Origin: Phaeobacter porticola
GTDB taxonomy: Bacteria; Pseudomonadota; Alphaproteobacteria; Rhodobacterales; Rhodobacteraceae
Direction: 5' to 3'
NCBI RefSeq assembly: GCF_001888185.1
Contig: NZ_CP016364.1
Span: forward strand, 1,798,001 to 1,862,000
DNA length: 64,000 nt
Of the stretch, positions 18,396-27,741 are shown in pieces. Below the pieces are notes generated by a model. It was not told the DNA's origin. It searched no databases and worked only from the letters and a program-made list of their open reading frames with translations. Numbering within the stretch: position 1 is the first letter of the stretch; every line of letters starts with the position of its first letter. The position numbers were made by a program, and so were the translations under genes.

Positions 18396-21300
18396 CTAGC
18401 GATCTTCGCCGGGTGAGACGGAATAAGGCGGCCTTTCCCGCTCGGCCCGTGGCACCACGGTGCTGGGTGGTTCCTCCCCCGGCAGGCTTGGCGCCGGCCC
18501 CCGAAACAGCTCGCGGAAGATCCCCGGTGCCAGTCCCGACAGCGGATTCACCTGCACCCGCGGATCATCCGCCGCCCCCTTCAACGTGAAGGCAAAGCCA
18601 ATCAGCCCCTCCCCCTTGCGGGTAAAGACCCGGCCAACCGCATTGAGCAGATAGATCGGAGAGATCACGCCCCGCATATTCAGCACGCTACGCTCCAGAT
18701 CGTAATTGCCATCCATCGACAGACCAATCGACGGCCCCACCGCGCTGCTTTCATGGACAATCAGATGGGTCGCGCCCAGCCGGAACTTGGCCTCTACCGT
18801 GGTGAACAAAATGCCCTGCCCCGCCAGCGCATCAATCAGCCCGACCACGCTCACCGCATTGAGCAGCGCCGCCATGGATGGCGCGTCCTTAATGCGGGTG
18901 TTCTTCACCTCAATCTGGCCGTCATATTCACCGGGTGCGCCAGGGGCCGGGACCAGCGACATATCAAACGTTCCGCCCGAACCGTGCCGCAACACACCCG
19001 CCGCGCGGAACACGCCGCCGGCATCCTGCGACTGGATCCGGGTGGCAAAACCGCCATCCTTCGGCACCACCACGCCATTGACCCCGGTTTGCCCGTTCAG
19101 CGCCGCGGTAAAATTGCCATTCAACCCGCCGGTGGTGGAAAACCGCCCGCGAAAGCCGGTCAGCGCGATGCTGTCCGTGACCTGCATCCGGTCCAGTTGC
19201 AGGTTGATGGGTCCTGACCCGCCTGAGGAGCCACCGCTGCTGCCACTGCCGCCCGATCCGTCGGGCATCTGCCGCAGATCCAGCACGCCACTACGGATGT
19301 TAATGCCCGGCGCCCGCGTACCGCGCCCGACCAGCTCAACCGCCCCCCGGAACCAGTTTCGCAATTCCACCCGATCAAACAACGCCCGGCTGAGCCCACC
19401 CCCCGGCGCCAATGTAACATTGCCCGAGGCCTGCAACCCTGCCCCCTCAAGCGACAGCGCCTCCACCCGTGGCGTCTCTCCCAGAGTGGCGCTGAGTTGC
19501 AGCTGGCCGGTGGTGGCTTCGCTCAACCGCCAGCTCAGCGCCGGGATCCGCAGCCCCAGCCCCGCCAGATCGCTTTCCAGCGTCAACCTCGGCGCCTGCC
19601 CCTTGTCGATCACCACCTCATAGCTTCCCACACCGCGACCAAATACCGATCCCGCAGGCAGGCCGATATCAAACCTATCAACCGTGGCCTGCGACAGCTC
19701 GATCGTGCCTTTGACCCGCACCGGTGGCGCCTGACCCGCCACCGCACTCGCCCGCTCCACTGCCGGACCGACCGCCTGCCGCCAGACCAGGCTGCCCGGC
19801 ACCCCCGACAGCGCTCCGTCCCCTTCAATCTGCACGTGGTCCTGATCCCCGCTCAGCCCCAGCACCTCAGCCGAGAGGCTCTCTCCCGGCACCAGCACAT
19901 CACTGGCCGCGTCGCGAATATGCCCCCTGTAGTGATAGGTGATCTCCTCTGGTGTCACCCCTTTGCGCAGCGACAGGGACAGCGTCCCGCTCAGCGCCAC
20001 CTGTCCGGAGGCCAGATCCACCGGCAACCCCGCCTTGTCCATCACCGACAGCGGTGGACGGTTGAGCAGCGACAGCGCCGCCGTCACCGGGCCCGAAGCC
20101 TCAATCCGGGCGATCCCCGGCGCGCCGTCCTTCACCGAAGTGTCAGGAATGATGAACGACGTACCCGCCGCATCCACGCGCCCGCCCTGATCCGCCGTCA
20201 CCCAGCCCTTTGTCGCCATCACCACCAACCGGTTGCCGTAAAGGCTGAACTGCCCCGCGGCCTCCCGCAGAGGGGGCAGCGATTTCTGGAATTTTACCGC
20301 CGCATCCTCAAAGGCCAGATCGAGATAGACAAAGGGTTTCGCTGTTCCACTGCCGCGCATGGCAAAATTCACATCCCGCGCATAGCCGCCCAGCAGATTT
20401 TCCTGCACCCATTCGCGTGGTTTCGGCGGGGCTGCGGCAGGCCAGACCTCTTTCAGCCGCTCGGCGGTCATCCGGTTGGCGCGTCCGTTCAACGCGTAAT
20501 CCCAACCCGCCTGCCCCGCCGAAATCTCGCCATCCAGCAGGATCCGCGTCTCACCGTCACGCACCAGCATCTCGCCCAGACGCAGCCGGAACGGCGCCAT
20601 CTCCAGCTTGAAATCCGCCGTCACCCCGGCCAGGTCCAGTGGCGTATCATAGAGTTTCGCCGGGTTGAGGCTCAGGCCCTGAAACCTCAATTGTCCGACC
20701 AGATCGGTCAGCTGGCCGTTTTCCACCCCGATCAGACGCGCCCGCCCTTCCATCGTGCCAGAGCCCCAGCCGCTGTTCACCGACAGCTCATTGAAGCGCA
20801 GTTCCTGACGGTCCGGCAGATAGGTGAAATAGCTTTGCGCGCCGGTGATCGGCACCGGCCGGGTGGCGGCGGTGGGCTGGATCACCCCTTCGCCGATCTG
20901 CAGGCTGGCCGAAACAGGCAGCAAGGCCCCCTCGCTGCTGATCGCGCCGCGCAAAGACCCCGAAATCGGCGCGTCCAGAACATCCAGCCAACCGAGTGCG
21001 GCGCTCTGGGCAGCAATATCCTTGCTGGCCACAGAATTGACCAGCACGCCAAATTCCGCCGCCTTATCACCAATGGCAGAGCTGTAGTTCGCCTCAACCG
21101 TACCCACATAATCGCGCCCGCTCAGTAGCGAGAACCCGGCGGCCAACTCGATATCCTGACCGCTGCGGTTCATGCGAATGCTGCCGCCATCCAATGTCCA
21201 AACACGGCCCAGACGCGCATCCTCATAGCGCAGGGTCAGCGCGTCGGTCTCAACCTCGATGAGCGCTGACAGCACCGGCAACTCCAGCTGGCGGTCCCAT

Positions 21301-22112
21301 TGCTCGATCAACGCTGGCAGGGTAGCGGCCTGCCGCAGCGGTGCCTCCCCCTCGGCCAGACTCAGCGCCAGCCCGCCGCTGTTGTCTCGCCTGAGGGTGC
21401 CATATAGCCCGCTCAACATGATGGTCTTGGGCCGGATCTGACCGCGCAGCAGCGGCCGCATCGCCAGTGAGGCCTGCGCATCCGCCAGCCGCGCCACCCG
21501 CGCGCCGGTCTCATCACGCAGGGTCACATCGCGCAGGCTGATGCGGGGCCGCCAGCCCCGGTTCACCACCAGATGAATGGCGCCGAATTCAATGCTCAAC
21601 CCGCCCAGATGCCGCTCAATCCGCCGCTCCACCCGGTCACGCACCCAGTCCGGCGCGTCAAGCCGCGTCCCCAGCCCGAGGAAAACAACCCCGCCCGCAA
21701 GCAATGCCAGAACAACGGCGGTGATGGCTGCACTGCGCAGCATCCGGCGCAGGATGCGGGGCTTTGGCTTGGTTCTGACATCCGAAGCGGGTTGTGACGC
21801 TGCAGCGGCCACTGGGTCTGCATCCTCGTCAGCAGGTTTGACAAGATCGCCGGCGGAAATGCCATCGGACGCCCGTGGCCCCGGAACCGGCACCGCCTCG
21901 TCCCGCATTGTGCGCTCCGCCTCAGCGTCTTGCCCTTCGGACGCTGCGGTCACCTCCGGCGCCTCCTCATCCGGGCCGAAAAACACCACACCCTCCGGCG
22001 GCGGTACCGCCTTTGCGACAGCCACGCCCTCCTCAGCCGCTGCCCCACTGGGCCCGGCATCCTGCGCGGCATCCACCGGCGCAGAGGAAGATGGCTCCCG
22101 TTCAGGATCCAC
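18396..22112 (-). CDS. Giant AsmA/DUF3971-type inner-membrane anchored protein
   Basis: 1238 residues. A Pro/Ala/Glu-rich N-terminal cytosolic tail of about 120 residues precedes one membrane helix near residues 126-148. The rest would be periplasmic beta-rich repeats of the DUF3971 and AsmA_2 kind. The C-terminal part (LNMRGVISPIYLLNAVGRV ... GEGLIGFAFTLKGAADDPRV) matches the conserved end of the YhdP/TamB/AsmA group, whose members are thought to carry phospholipid toward the outer membrane. That transport role is inferred. A Gly/Ser-rich stretch around residue 955 looks like a linker. The start is GTG, with no ATG before the upstream stop, so the N-terminus is uncertain. queA follows 102 bp downstream on the same strand. 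Confidence 0.82.
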   Translation of the reverse strand: MDPEREPSSSAPVDAAQDAGPSGAAAEEGVAVAKAVPPPEGVVFFGPDEEAPEVTAASEGQDAEAERTMRDEAVPVPGPRASDGISAGDLVKPADEDADPVAAAASQPASDVRTKPKPRILRRMLRSAAITAVVLALLAGGVVFLGLGTRLDAPDWVRDRVERRIERHLGGLSIEFGAIHLVVNRGWRPRISLRDVTLRDETGARVARLADAQASLAMRPLLRGQIRPKTIMLSGLYGTLRRDNSGGLALSLAEGEAPLRQAATLPALIEQWDRQLELPVLSALIEVETDALTLRYEDARLGRVWTLDGGSIRMNRSGQDIELAAGFSLLSGRDYVGTVEANYSSAIGDKAAEFGVLVNSVASKDIAAQSAALGWLDVLDAPISGSLRGAISSEGALLPVSASLQIGEGVIQPTAATRPVPITGAQSYFTYLPDRQELRFNELSVNSGWGSGTMEGRARLIGVENGQLTDLVGQLRFQGLSLNPAKLYDTPLDLAGVTADFKLEMAPFRLRLGEMLVRDGETRILLDGEISAGQAGWDYALNGRANRMTAERLKEVWPAAAPPKPREWVQENLLGGYARDVNFAMRGSGTAKPFVYLDLAFEDAAVKFQKSLPPLREAAGQFSLYGNRLVVMATKGWVTADQGGRVDAAGTSFIIPDTSVKDGAPGIARIEASGPVTAALSLLNRPPLSVMDKAGLPVDLASGQVALSGTLSLSLRKGVTPEEITYHYRGHIRDAASDVLVPGESLSAEVLGLSGDQDHVQIEGDGALSGVPGSLVWRQAVGPAVERASAVAGQAPPVRVKGTIELSQATVDRFDIGLPAGSVFGRGVGSYEVVIDKGQAPRLTLESDLAGLGLRIPALSWRLSEATTGQLQLSATLGETPRVEALSLEGAGLQASGNVTLAPGGGLSRALFDRVELRNWFRGAVELVGRGTRAPGINIRSGVLDLRQMPDGSGGSGSSGGSSGGSGPINLQLDRMQVTDSIALTGFRGRFSTTGGLNGNFTAALNGQTGVNGVVVPKDGGFATRIQSQDAGGVFRAAGVLRHGSGGTFDMSLVPAPGAPGEYDGQIEVKNTRIKDAPSMAALLNAVSVVGLIDALAGQGILFTTVEAKFRLGATHLIVHESSAVGPSIGLSMDGNYDLERSVLNMRGVISPIYLLNAVGRVFTRKGEGLIGFAFTLKGAADDPRVQVNPLSGLAPGIFRELFRGPAPSLPGEEPPSTVVPRAERERPPYSVSPGEDR

Positions 22113-22212
22113 CGCAGTGGGTGAGGCTGGTTTAATCCTTGCTTTCCCTTTGCCTGTGATGGCCTAACTATGTCACGCAAACCCTGCGAAACCGTTTTGG
22201 AGACCTCGATTT

Positions 22213-22674
22213 ATGCTCGCCCCCTCAGACCCCGCGCCCTCCTTTAACCTGCCCCGCGATGGCGGTGGCACCGTGACGTTGGAGGAGCTGCGCGGCAAGG
22301 CCGTCGTGCTGTTCTTTTACCCCCGTGATGATACTCCGGGCTGCACCAAGGAATCCATCGGATTTTCTGAGCATCTGCAGGCCTTTGCCGATGCCGGGGC
22401 GGTGGTCTATGGCATCTCCAAGGATCCGGTCGCAAAACACGACAAATTTGTCGCCAAACACAGCCTGACCACGCCGCTCCTCTCTGATGCCGAAGGCACC
22501 ACCTGCGAGGATTATGGCGTCTGGAAGGAAAAGAACATGTACGGCAAGAAACACTGGGGGATCGAGCGCTCGACCTTCCTCATCGACGGCGAGGGCAACA
22601 TCGCCCAGGTCTGGCGCAAGGTGAAAGTCGATGGCCATGTCGCAGAGGTGCTGGAGGCCGCCAAGGCGCTCTGA
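22213..22674 (+). CDS. bcp: Peroxiredoxin, PrxQ/Bcp type
   Basis: 153 residues. It is a thiol peroxidase that reduces hydrogen and organic peroxides in the cytosol. YPRDDTPGCTKE carries the peroxidatic Cys with the Thr of the PxxxTxxC motif, and the conserved Arg is in WGIERSTFLID. E. coli Bcp has a second Cys five residues after the first; here that position is Ile (CTKESI). The only other Cys is in GTTCEDYG. The enzyme is therefore 1-Cys or uses an unusual partner. It is divergent from the AsmA-like gene. Confidence 0.93.
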   Translation: MLAPSDPAPSFNLPRDGGGTVTLEELRGKAVVLFFYPRDDTPGCTKESIGFSEHLQAFADAGAVVYGISKDPVAKHDKFVAKHSLTTPLLSDAEGTTCEDYGVWKEKNMYGKKHWGIERSTFLIDGEGNIAQVWRKVKVDGHVAEVLEAAKAL

Positions 22675-22815
22675 TCGCCCATTCCGGCGGCCCTGCATAT
22701 GCCCTTTGACCGGGCGCAGGGCTGCCTATCCGCTTGCAGGTCTGCGCGCCCGGTGGCAGGGAATGGCCAACATCAGCCCCACTCAACAGCCCACCCCCGA
22801 AACGGATCCGCACCG

Positions 22816-23697
22816 ATGACCAGCGACGCATCACAGACCAACGCAGACAGCCCTGACAGCCCGCTCAGCCTTGCGCAGATGGCGCAGCAGGTGCTGACCA
22901 CCGCCGATGGCCGCGAGAAAACCGCCCTGTCGCGCCGCCATGCCGCGCACTGGTTTGCCTATCGCGCCGGTGATGCGGCAAAGATCGAGGTCGGCACCGC
23001 CAGCCCGCCACTGCACCCCGCGCGTCCCGACAAGCCCGAACTTCTGAACCCGCGCGATGTGCCCCGTCGTCGCCCCGGATCCGAGGCCGGACGCAAGGCG
23101 CTGCTGCATGCGGTGGCGCATATCGAACTGAACGCGGTTGATCTGCACTGGGACATCATCGCGCGGTTCTCTCATGTACCAATGCCGCTTGGGTTCTTTG
23201 ACGACTGGGTCAAGGCGGCGGATGAGGAATCCAATCATTTCAACCTGATGTGCGACTGTCTTGAAGCCCTGGGCAGCTACTACGGAGAGCTGCCTGCCCA
23301 TATCGGCATGTGGCGTGCCGCCGAAGATACCGCCGAGGATCTGATGGGCCGCCTTGCCGTCGTCCCGATGGTGCTGGAAGCGCGCGGTCTGGACGTTACC
23401 CCCGGCATGATCGAGGTTTTCCGCAAAGCAAAGCTTACTCAGGCGGTTGACGCGCTGGAGGTGATCTACGCCGAAGAGGTCAGCCATGTGGCCTATGGAT
23501 CAAAATGGTTCCACTTCCTCTGTGGGCGCGACAATCTGGACCCCAAAGAGGTGTTTCATGATCTCGTTGGTAGATATTTCCACGGCCATCTGAAGCCGCC
23601 CTTTAACGAGGAAAAACGCGCCGAGGCTGGTATCCCGCCGGATTTCTACTGGCCGCTCGCTGACGAAATCCCGGTCAAACCCCCGGCCCTGCGCTAG
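22816..23697 (+). CDS. DUF455 family ferritin-like protein
   Basis: 293 residues from the ATG at 22816 (MTSDASQTN). An upstream in-frame extension is open but compositionally unlike protein. The family is a four-helix ferritin-like bundle, and the likely metal ligands are in AHIELNAVDLHWD, DEESNHFNLM, VLEARGLDVTPGM and YAEEVSHVAYG, giving the Glu and His residues of a di-iron site. It has been linked by similarity to tRNA hydroxylases of the MiaE kind, but no function is established. It starts 142 bp after bcp and may share its transcript. Confidence 0.87.
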   Translation: MTSDASQTNADSPDSPLSLAQMAQQVLTTADGREKTALSRRHAAHWFAYRAGDAAKIEVGTASPPLHPARPDKPELLNPRDVPRRRPGSEAGRKALLHAVAHIELNAVDLHWDIIARFSHVPMPLGFFDDWVKAADEESNHFNLMCDCLEALGSYYGELPAHIGMWRAAEDTAEDLMGRLAVVPMVLEARGLDVTPGMIEVFRKAKLTQAVDALEVIYAEEVSHVAYGSKWFHFLCGRDNLDPKEVFHDLVGRYFHGHLKPPFNEEKRAEAGIPPDFYWPLADEIPVKPPALR

Positions 23698-24058
23698 GCA
23701 TCGCTCCCGCCGAGTCTTCAGCTGCAAATTCCGCGCAACCTTTGCCCGCCACAGATAAAATCGGCCTGCCTATCATCGGCGGGCCACCCTTTTCGCACGC
23801 ACCGGCGCCCTGCCTGCGCCGTGATGATCCGGCCAAACCCGTCAGGTATCGGCGAATTTTCGCTCATTTCGCAGCTGATCCCACAGCTGCCGCGCCGTTT
23901 CCGCGCGGACCCGCCGAACAGCGGGTCAACAGGCTTGCCCAAATCCACCCGGCTGGCTATTCCCTTTCGCCATGGCGCGCTAACGCGGCCTGGCACTGCA
24001 ACAGGGCAGCTCCGATGGGACCGGATCTGGCCAGAAGATACCGGCAGGAGGAGCGCCG
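23698..24058. other. Intergenic region before the M23 peptidase gene
   Basis: 361 bp with no supported gene; overlapping open frames in both directions lack family features and ribosome sites. The right end contains the GGAGGAG ribosome site of the next gene. I see no RNA gene or repeat. Confidence 0.5.
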
Positions 24059-25432
24059 GTGACCGCAGCGCCAAGATTGGGGCAGGACAAGGACCAAAGC
24101 GTGCGGACACGTCTGGCGATCAAAATACATACGTTTCTCGAACGTCGTTTTCCAGAACGGCGGGTGTTCCTGAAATCCGACTCTGACACGCGTTTCATAA
24201 GGCTGCGATCCGAAACTCAGCTCATCGCTTTTGCGGGCATGGCGCTGCTGGTCGCCTGGTCCATCGTTGCCACCGCTATCGTGATGATGGACAGCATCGG
24301 TTCCGGCAATTTCCGCGAGCAGGCCAAACGCGACCAGATGACCTACCGCGCCCGCCTCAATGCGCTATCAAGCGAACGCGACGACCGCGCTGCCGAGGCA
24401 CTGGCTGCCCAGGAACGGTTCAACGCCGCTTTGACACAGATTTCCTCTATGCAGTCTGAATTGCTAGCGTCCGAGACCCGCCGCCGCGAGCTGGAAACCG
24501 GGATCGAGGTGATTCAAACCACGCTGCGCCAGACCATGAAGGACCGCGAGACTGCGCGCGACGCATTGACCGCACTGAAACAGGAAACCGCCGCCGACAG
24601 CCCGGCGCAGATGATGGCCGTCAGCGCGCCTGTTCAGATGGAGTTCATGGCCGACGCGCTGGCCGAAACCGCCGCACAACGCGACCAGATTGAGGCCAAC
24701 GCCCAATCCGCGCTGGAGCAGCGCGATGCGCTGGAACTGGAACTGCGCCTGATGGATGAGCGCAACGACCAGATTTTCCGCCAGCTGGAAGAGGCGATGG
24801 AAGTTTCTGTCGCACCGCTCGACAAAATGTTTCGCAGCGCCGGAATGCCCACCGACCGTATCCTGGAACAGGTGCGGCGCGGATATAGCGGTCAGGGCGG
24901 TCCACTCAGCCCTTTAGCCCTGTCCACGCGCGGTGAGGAACCCACCCGCGAGGAACTGCGCGCCAACGACCTGCTGCACCAGATGAATCAGCTGAACCTC
25001 TACCGATTGGCCGCGCAAAAGGCGCCCTTTGCCGCGCCGGTGAACCTCAATCTGGTGCGCCGCAGCTCTGGCTTCGGCTACCGCCGCGACCCCAAAACAG
25101 GCGGTCGCCGCCTGCACAAAGGATCCGATTTCGCTGGCCGCACCGGCACCGATATCTTTGCCACCGCTGATGGGGTTGTGACCCATGCAGGCTGGCAATC
25201 CGGCTACGGAAAACTTGTTACAATTCAACATGCCTTTGGCATTGAGACGAAATATGCCCATAACTCGAAACTCCGCGTTAAGGTCGGTCAAAGGGTCTCG
25301 CGCGGCGATCACATCAGTGATATGGGTAACACCGGACGGTCCACCGGGACCCACCTCCACTACGAGGTTCGGGTCAATGGCAACCCCGTAAACCCGATGA
25401 TCTATATCAAGGCTGCGAGAAATGTTTTCTAA
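24059..25432 (+). CDS. M23 family metallopeptidase (membrane-anchored)
   Basis: 457 residues from a GTG preceded by GGAGGAG. An N-terminal cytosolic segment leads to one membrane helix near residues 58-78. A long periplasmic coiled coil follows (about 85-245, rich in Glu, Arg and Gln heptads), then a C-terminal LytM/M23 domain. Zinc ligands are complete: His and Asp in LHKGSDFAG (about residue 353) and HxH in THLHYE (about 432). It should therefore be an active peptidoglycan endopeptidase. The stop overlaps the bactofilin start by 11 bp. In other bacteria bactofilins partner with M23 peptidases in shaping the cell wall, so the pair probably works together. Confidence 0.92.
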   Translation: MTAAPRLGQDKDQSVRTRLAIKIHTFLERRFPERRVFLKSDSDTRFIRLRSETQLIAFAGMALLVAWSIVATAIVMMDSIGSGNFREQAKRDQMTYRARLNALSSERDDRAAEALAAQERFNAALTQISSMQSELLASETRRRELETGIEVIQTTLRQTMKDRETARDALTALKQETAADSPAQMMAVSAPVQMEFMADALAETAAQRDQIEANAQSALEQRDALELELRLMDERNDQIFRQLEEAMEVSVAPLDKMFRSAGMPTDRILEQVRRGYSGQGGPLSPLALSTRGEEPTREELRANDLLHQMNQLNLYRLAAQKAPFAAPVNLNLVRRSSGFGYRRDPKTGGRRLHKGSDFAGRTGTDIFATADGVVTHAGWQSGYGKLVTIQHAFGIETKYAHNSKLRVKVGQRVSRGDHISDMGNTGRSTGTHLHYEVRVNGNPVNPMIYIKAARNVF

Positions 25433-25964
25433 GAGCAAAATCAACGAGCCCGGCCAGAAAGCGGCCGAAGCAACCCCTGCGGCACCTGCGCCGTCTTCCG
25501 CTCCGGTTCCGCCCGCCAGCGATTTCAAGGCAACCGCCCCCAAGGCAAAGCCCCCGGCATCCGTGCTCAGCTCGGATCTGCACATCACTGGCAACCTCAA
25601 GACCACCGGTGACATTCAGGTCGAAGGCACCGTCGAAGGCGACATTCGTGCCCATCTTCTGACCATCGGCGAGAGCGCGACCATCAAAGGCGAAGTGACC
25701 GCCGATGACGTGGTGATCAACGGCCGCATCGTTGGCCGTGTGCGCGGCCTGAAGGTGCGTCTGACCTCGACCGCCCGCGTCGAAGGCGACATCATCCACA
25801 AGACCATCGCGATTGAGAGCGGTGCGCATTTCGAAGGCTCCGTTCAACGTCAGGACGATCCGCTGAACCCCGGCAAAGCTGCAGCGCCCCGCGCCGCAGC
25901 CCCGGCACCAGCTCCGTCAGCCGCCGTCACCGCAGCAACCGCGGCACATAAACACGACAGCTGA
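25422..25964 (+). CDS. Bactofilin (polymer-forming cytoskeletal protein)
   Basis: 180 residues. A Pro/Ala-rich N-terminal tail of about 50 residues precedes the DUF583 core (about 52-145), a right-handed beta helix built on short repeats such as GDIQVEGTVEGDI and GEVTADDVVINGRIVG. A second Ala/Pro-rich tail follows. Bactofilins polymerise without nucleotide and place wall enzymes at defined sites. Overlap with the M23 peptidase gene by 11 bp suggests translational coupling. A strong terminator ends the transcript. Confidence 0.95.
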   Translation: MFSKSKINEPGQKAAEATPAAPAPSSAPVPPASDFKATAPKAKPPASVLSSDLHITGNLKTTGDIQVEGTVEGDIRAHLLTIGESATIKGEVTADDVVINGRIVGRVRGLKVRLTSTARVEGDIIHKTIAIESGAHFEGSVQRQDDPLNPGKAAAPRAAAPAPAPSAAVTAATAAHKHDS

Positions 25965-26000
25965 TCGCGCGCCTGCCTATTTTGGCAGATGAGACGAGAC

Positions 26001-26032
26001 AAACGCCGCAGGTTACCCCCTGCGGCGTTTTC
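26001..26032 (+). terminator. Terminator after bactofilin gene
   Basis: AAACGCCGCAGG and CCTGCGGCGTTT form a near-perfect stem with a short loop, and TTTTC ends it, 37 bp after the stop codon. Confidence 0.85.
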
Positions 26033-26224
26033 ATGTCTGAAATGAATGACCGGATTCAATCACCTCACCAATTCATGCAGGTAGAGCGAACGCAACGTCC
26101 CATATGGAGAGTGCGCGACCTGAAATGCTGGGCCTTGCACCTATAAGTTGCTGAATGTAGGTAATAGGTAAATTTGCATGCATCATGCGTACCGCCATCA
26201 CAATCAGGACATATATTTTCGACA

Positions 26225-27469
26225 ATGGCTATTTTCACCGTAAATGACCCGACAGGCACGCTGTCGCTGAATAACCTCGGCGACCTTGGCTTTGACAACA
26301 TCAGCCTGAACAGCCGAACAATCAATCAGCTGTATTTTACCAGTCCCACTGGCAGCAGCGTCACGCTGACCGGTAATTTCATATCGTCGTCGCCCTATCT
26401 TTGGACCATCGAGTCTATGACCATCAGGTCAGGTGGCGTCTCGGTCTACAGCATGAGCGGATTTTCGATGAATTTCTACCGCTTCGGCTCCTCCAGTGGC
26501 GCAGCTCTGGAAGCGGCGATTCTGACTGGCAACGATACAATCACTTCCAACATGGCCGAAGGCAACCGCTGGCTGGCATACGGTGGTGACGATGTCATCA
26601 GCCTGGGCGTCGGAGATGACTACGTCCACGGGGGGTACGGCACCGACAGGCTGATCATCCACGACACTTATGGTCGGGCGGACATCTCCTCGGTCTACGG
26701 CGGCGTGTGGATCGACTCTGCCGACGGGCGAGACACCTTGCTGTCGATCGAACAGCTGCAGTTCAGTAACCGTAGTTTTTCCCTGAACGTGGACACCAGC
26801 AGCAGCACGTCAATGAGCGGCGATCGCGACCGCTCCCTTACCAGCGACATCATGCTGGGCGGCCTTGGCGCTGACACTTTGGCCGGGCTCTCCGGGCGCG
26901 ATATGCTGCTGGGCGAAGAGGACAACGATCACCTGATGGGCGGCGAGGGTCACGACACACTAAAAGGTGGCGATGGCAATGATATCCTCCTTGGTGGCAC
27001 CGGTCGCGACTGGCTCGCTGGCGATCTCGGTAATGATGCCATCAGCGGCGGTTCCCACGGTGACAAACTCATCGGCGGCGGCGGTCATGACACGTTGCGC
27101 GGTCAAGATGGTCACGATGTACTGCGCGGCAACTCCGGCTGGGATCAACTCCTAGGCGGGCGCGGCAACGACCGCCTCTATGGCGATGGCGGACAGGACC
27201 GGCTGATCGGCCAAGAGGGTAATGACACCCTGACCGGCGGGGCCCATGCCGACACATTTGTCTTCCATCGCGGCTATGGCAGCGACATCATCACCGATTT
27301 CACCACCGGCGAAGACCGCATTCAGATTGGTCGCGGGGCGGACGGCATGGACGATCTGACCTTCAACACCGTAGGCGAAGATGTTCAAGTGGCCTTTGCC
27401 AATGTGACCATCTTGGTGGAAAACACCACGCTGGCACAGATTGACGACGCGGATAACTTTCTGTTCTGA
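26225..27469 (+). CDS. RTX-type calcium-binding exoprotein 1
   Basis: 414 residues from the ATG at 26225; an upstream TTG would add residues that do not fit. The N-terminal third is a beta-rich domain without a signal peptide. The second half has many GGxGxDxLx nonapeptide repeats (for example GGDGNDILLGG, GGRGNDRLYGDG), which bind calcium and fold outside the cell. The C-terminal domain (DTFVFHRGYGSDIITDF ... ADNFLF) is the usual type I secretion end, with a hydrophobic DNFLF terminus. No ABC transporter, adaptor or TolC gene is nearby. The second RTX gene downstream is a clear paralogue. No enzymatic domain is recognised. Confidence 0.88.
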   Translation: MAIFTVNDPTGTLSLNNLGDLGFDNISLNSRTINQLYFTSPTGSSVTLTGNFISSSPYLWTIESMTIRSGGVSVYSMSGFSMNFYRFGSSSGAALEAAILTGNDTITSNMAEGNRWLAYGGDDVISLGVGDDYVHGGYGTDRLIIHDTYGRADISSVYGGVWIDSADGRDTLLSIEQLQFSNRSFSLNVDTSSSTSMSGDRDRSLTSDIMLGGLGADTLAGLSGRDMLLGEEDNDHLMGGEGHDTLKGGDGNDILLGGTGRDWLAGDLGNDAISGGSHGDKLIGGGGHDTLRGQDGHDVLRGNSGWDQLLGGRGNDRLYGDGGQDRLIGQEGNDTLTGGAHADTFVFHRGYGSDIITDFTTGEDRIQIGRGADGMDDLTFNTVGEDVQVAFANVTILVENTTLAQIDDADNFLF

Positions 27470-27496
27470 TCTGCTGCATATCGCAGGTCTTCAATG

Positions 27497-27523
27497 GCGC
27501 GCTCCACCTGGGGCGCGCTTTTT
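27497..27523 (+). terminator. Terminator after RTX gene 1
   Basis: GCGCGCTCC (27497-27505) pairs with GGGGCGCGC (27510-27518) with one wobble, followed by TTTTT. It separates the two RTX genes into different transcripts. Confidence 0.85.
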
Positions 27524-27636
27524 CGATTGGACCCGCGCGACAGTCACATCTGGCAGTCACACAGCCGACAGTCACAATCGTAGCCGCGCGCGCGCCAAAG
27601 GCCGGTGAAGAATTTTCGCAACAGAGTTAATAAAGG

Positions 27637-27652
27637 TTAATCAACCGTTAAC
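27637..27652 (+). promoter_or_regulatory. Consensus CtrA binding site upstream of RTX gene 2
   Basis: TTAATCAACCGTTAAC matches TTAA-N7-TTAAC exactly, the known CtrA consensus of alphaproteobacteria. A further TTAA is at 27627-27630, six bases before it. It lies about 90 bp ahead of the RTX2 start, where a response regulator could act on a promoter. Binding is inferred, not shown. Confidence 0.55.
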
Positions 27653-27741
27653 CACACCCTTTTCTGTGCTGACCCGACTGCCTAGGCTCCTCGCCAAAGC
27701 ACCACAAGGTGACAACAGGCAGTCAAGCAGCAGGTCAGACT

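Noticed and set aside
19497-21128. 543-codon plus-strand Arg/Gln/His-rich frame
   Set aside because: Antisense to the AsmA-like gene, with no family features.
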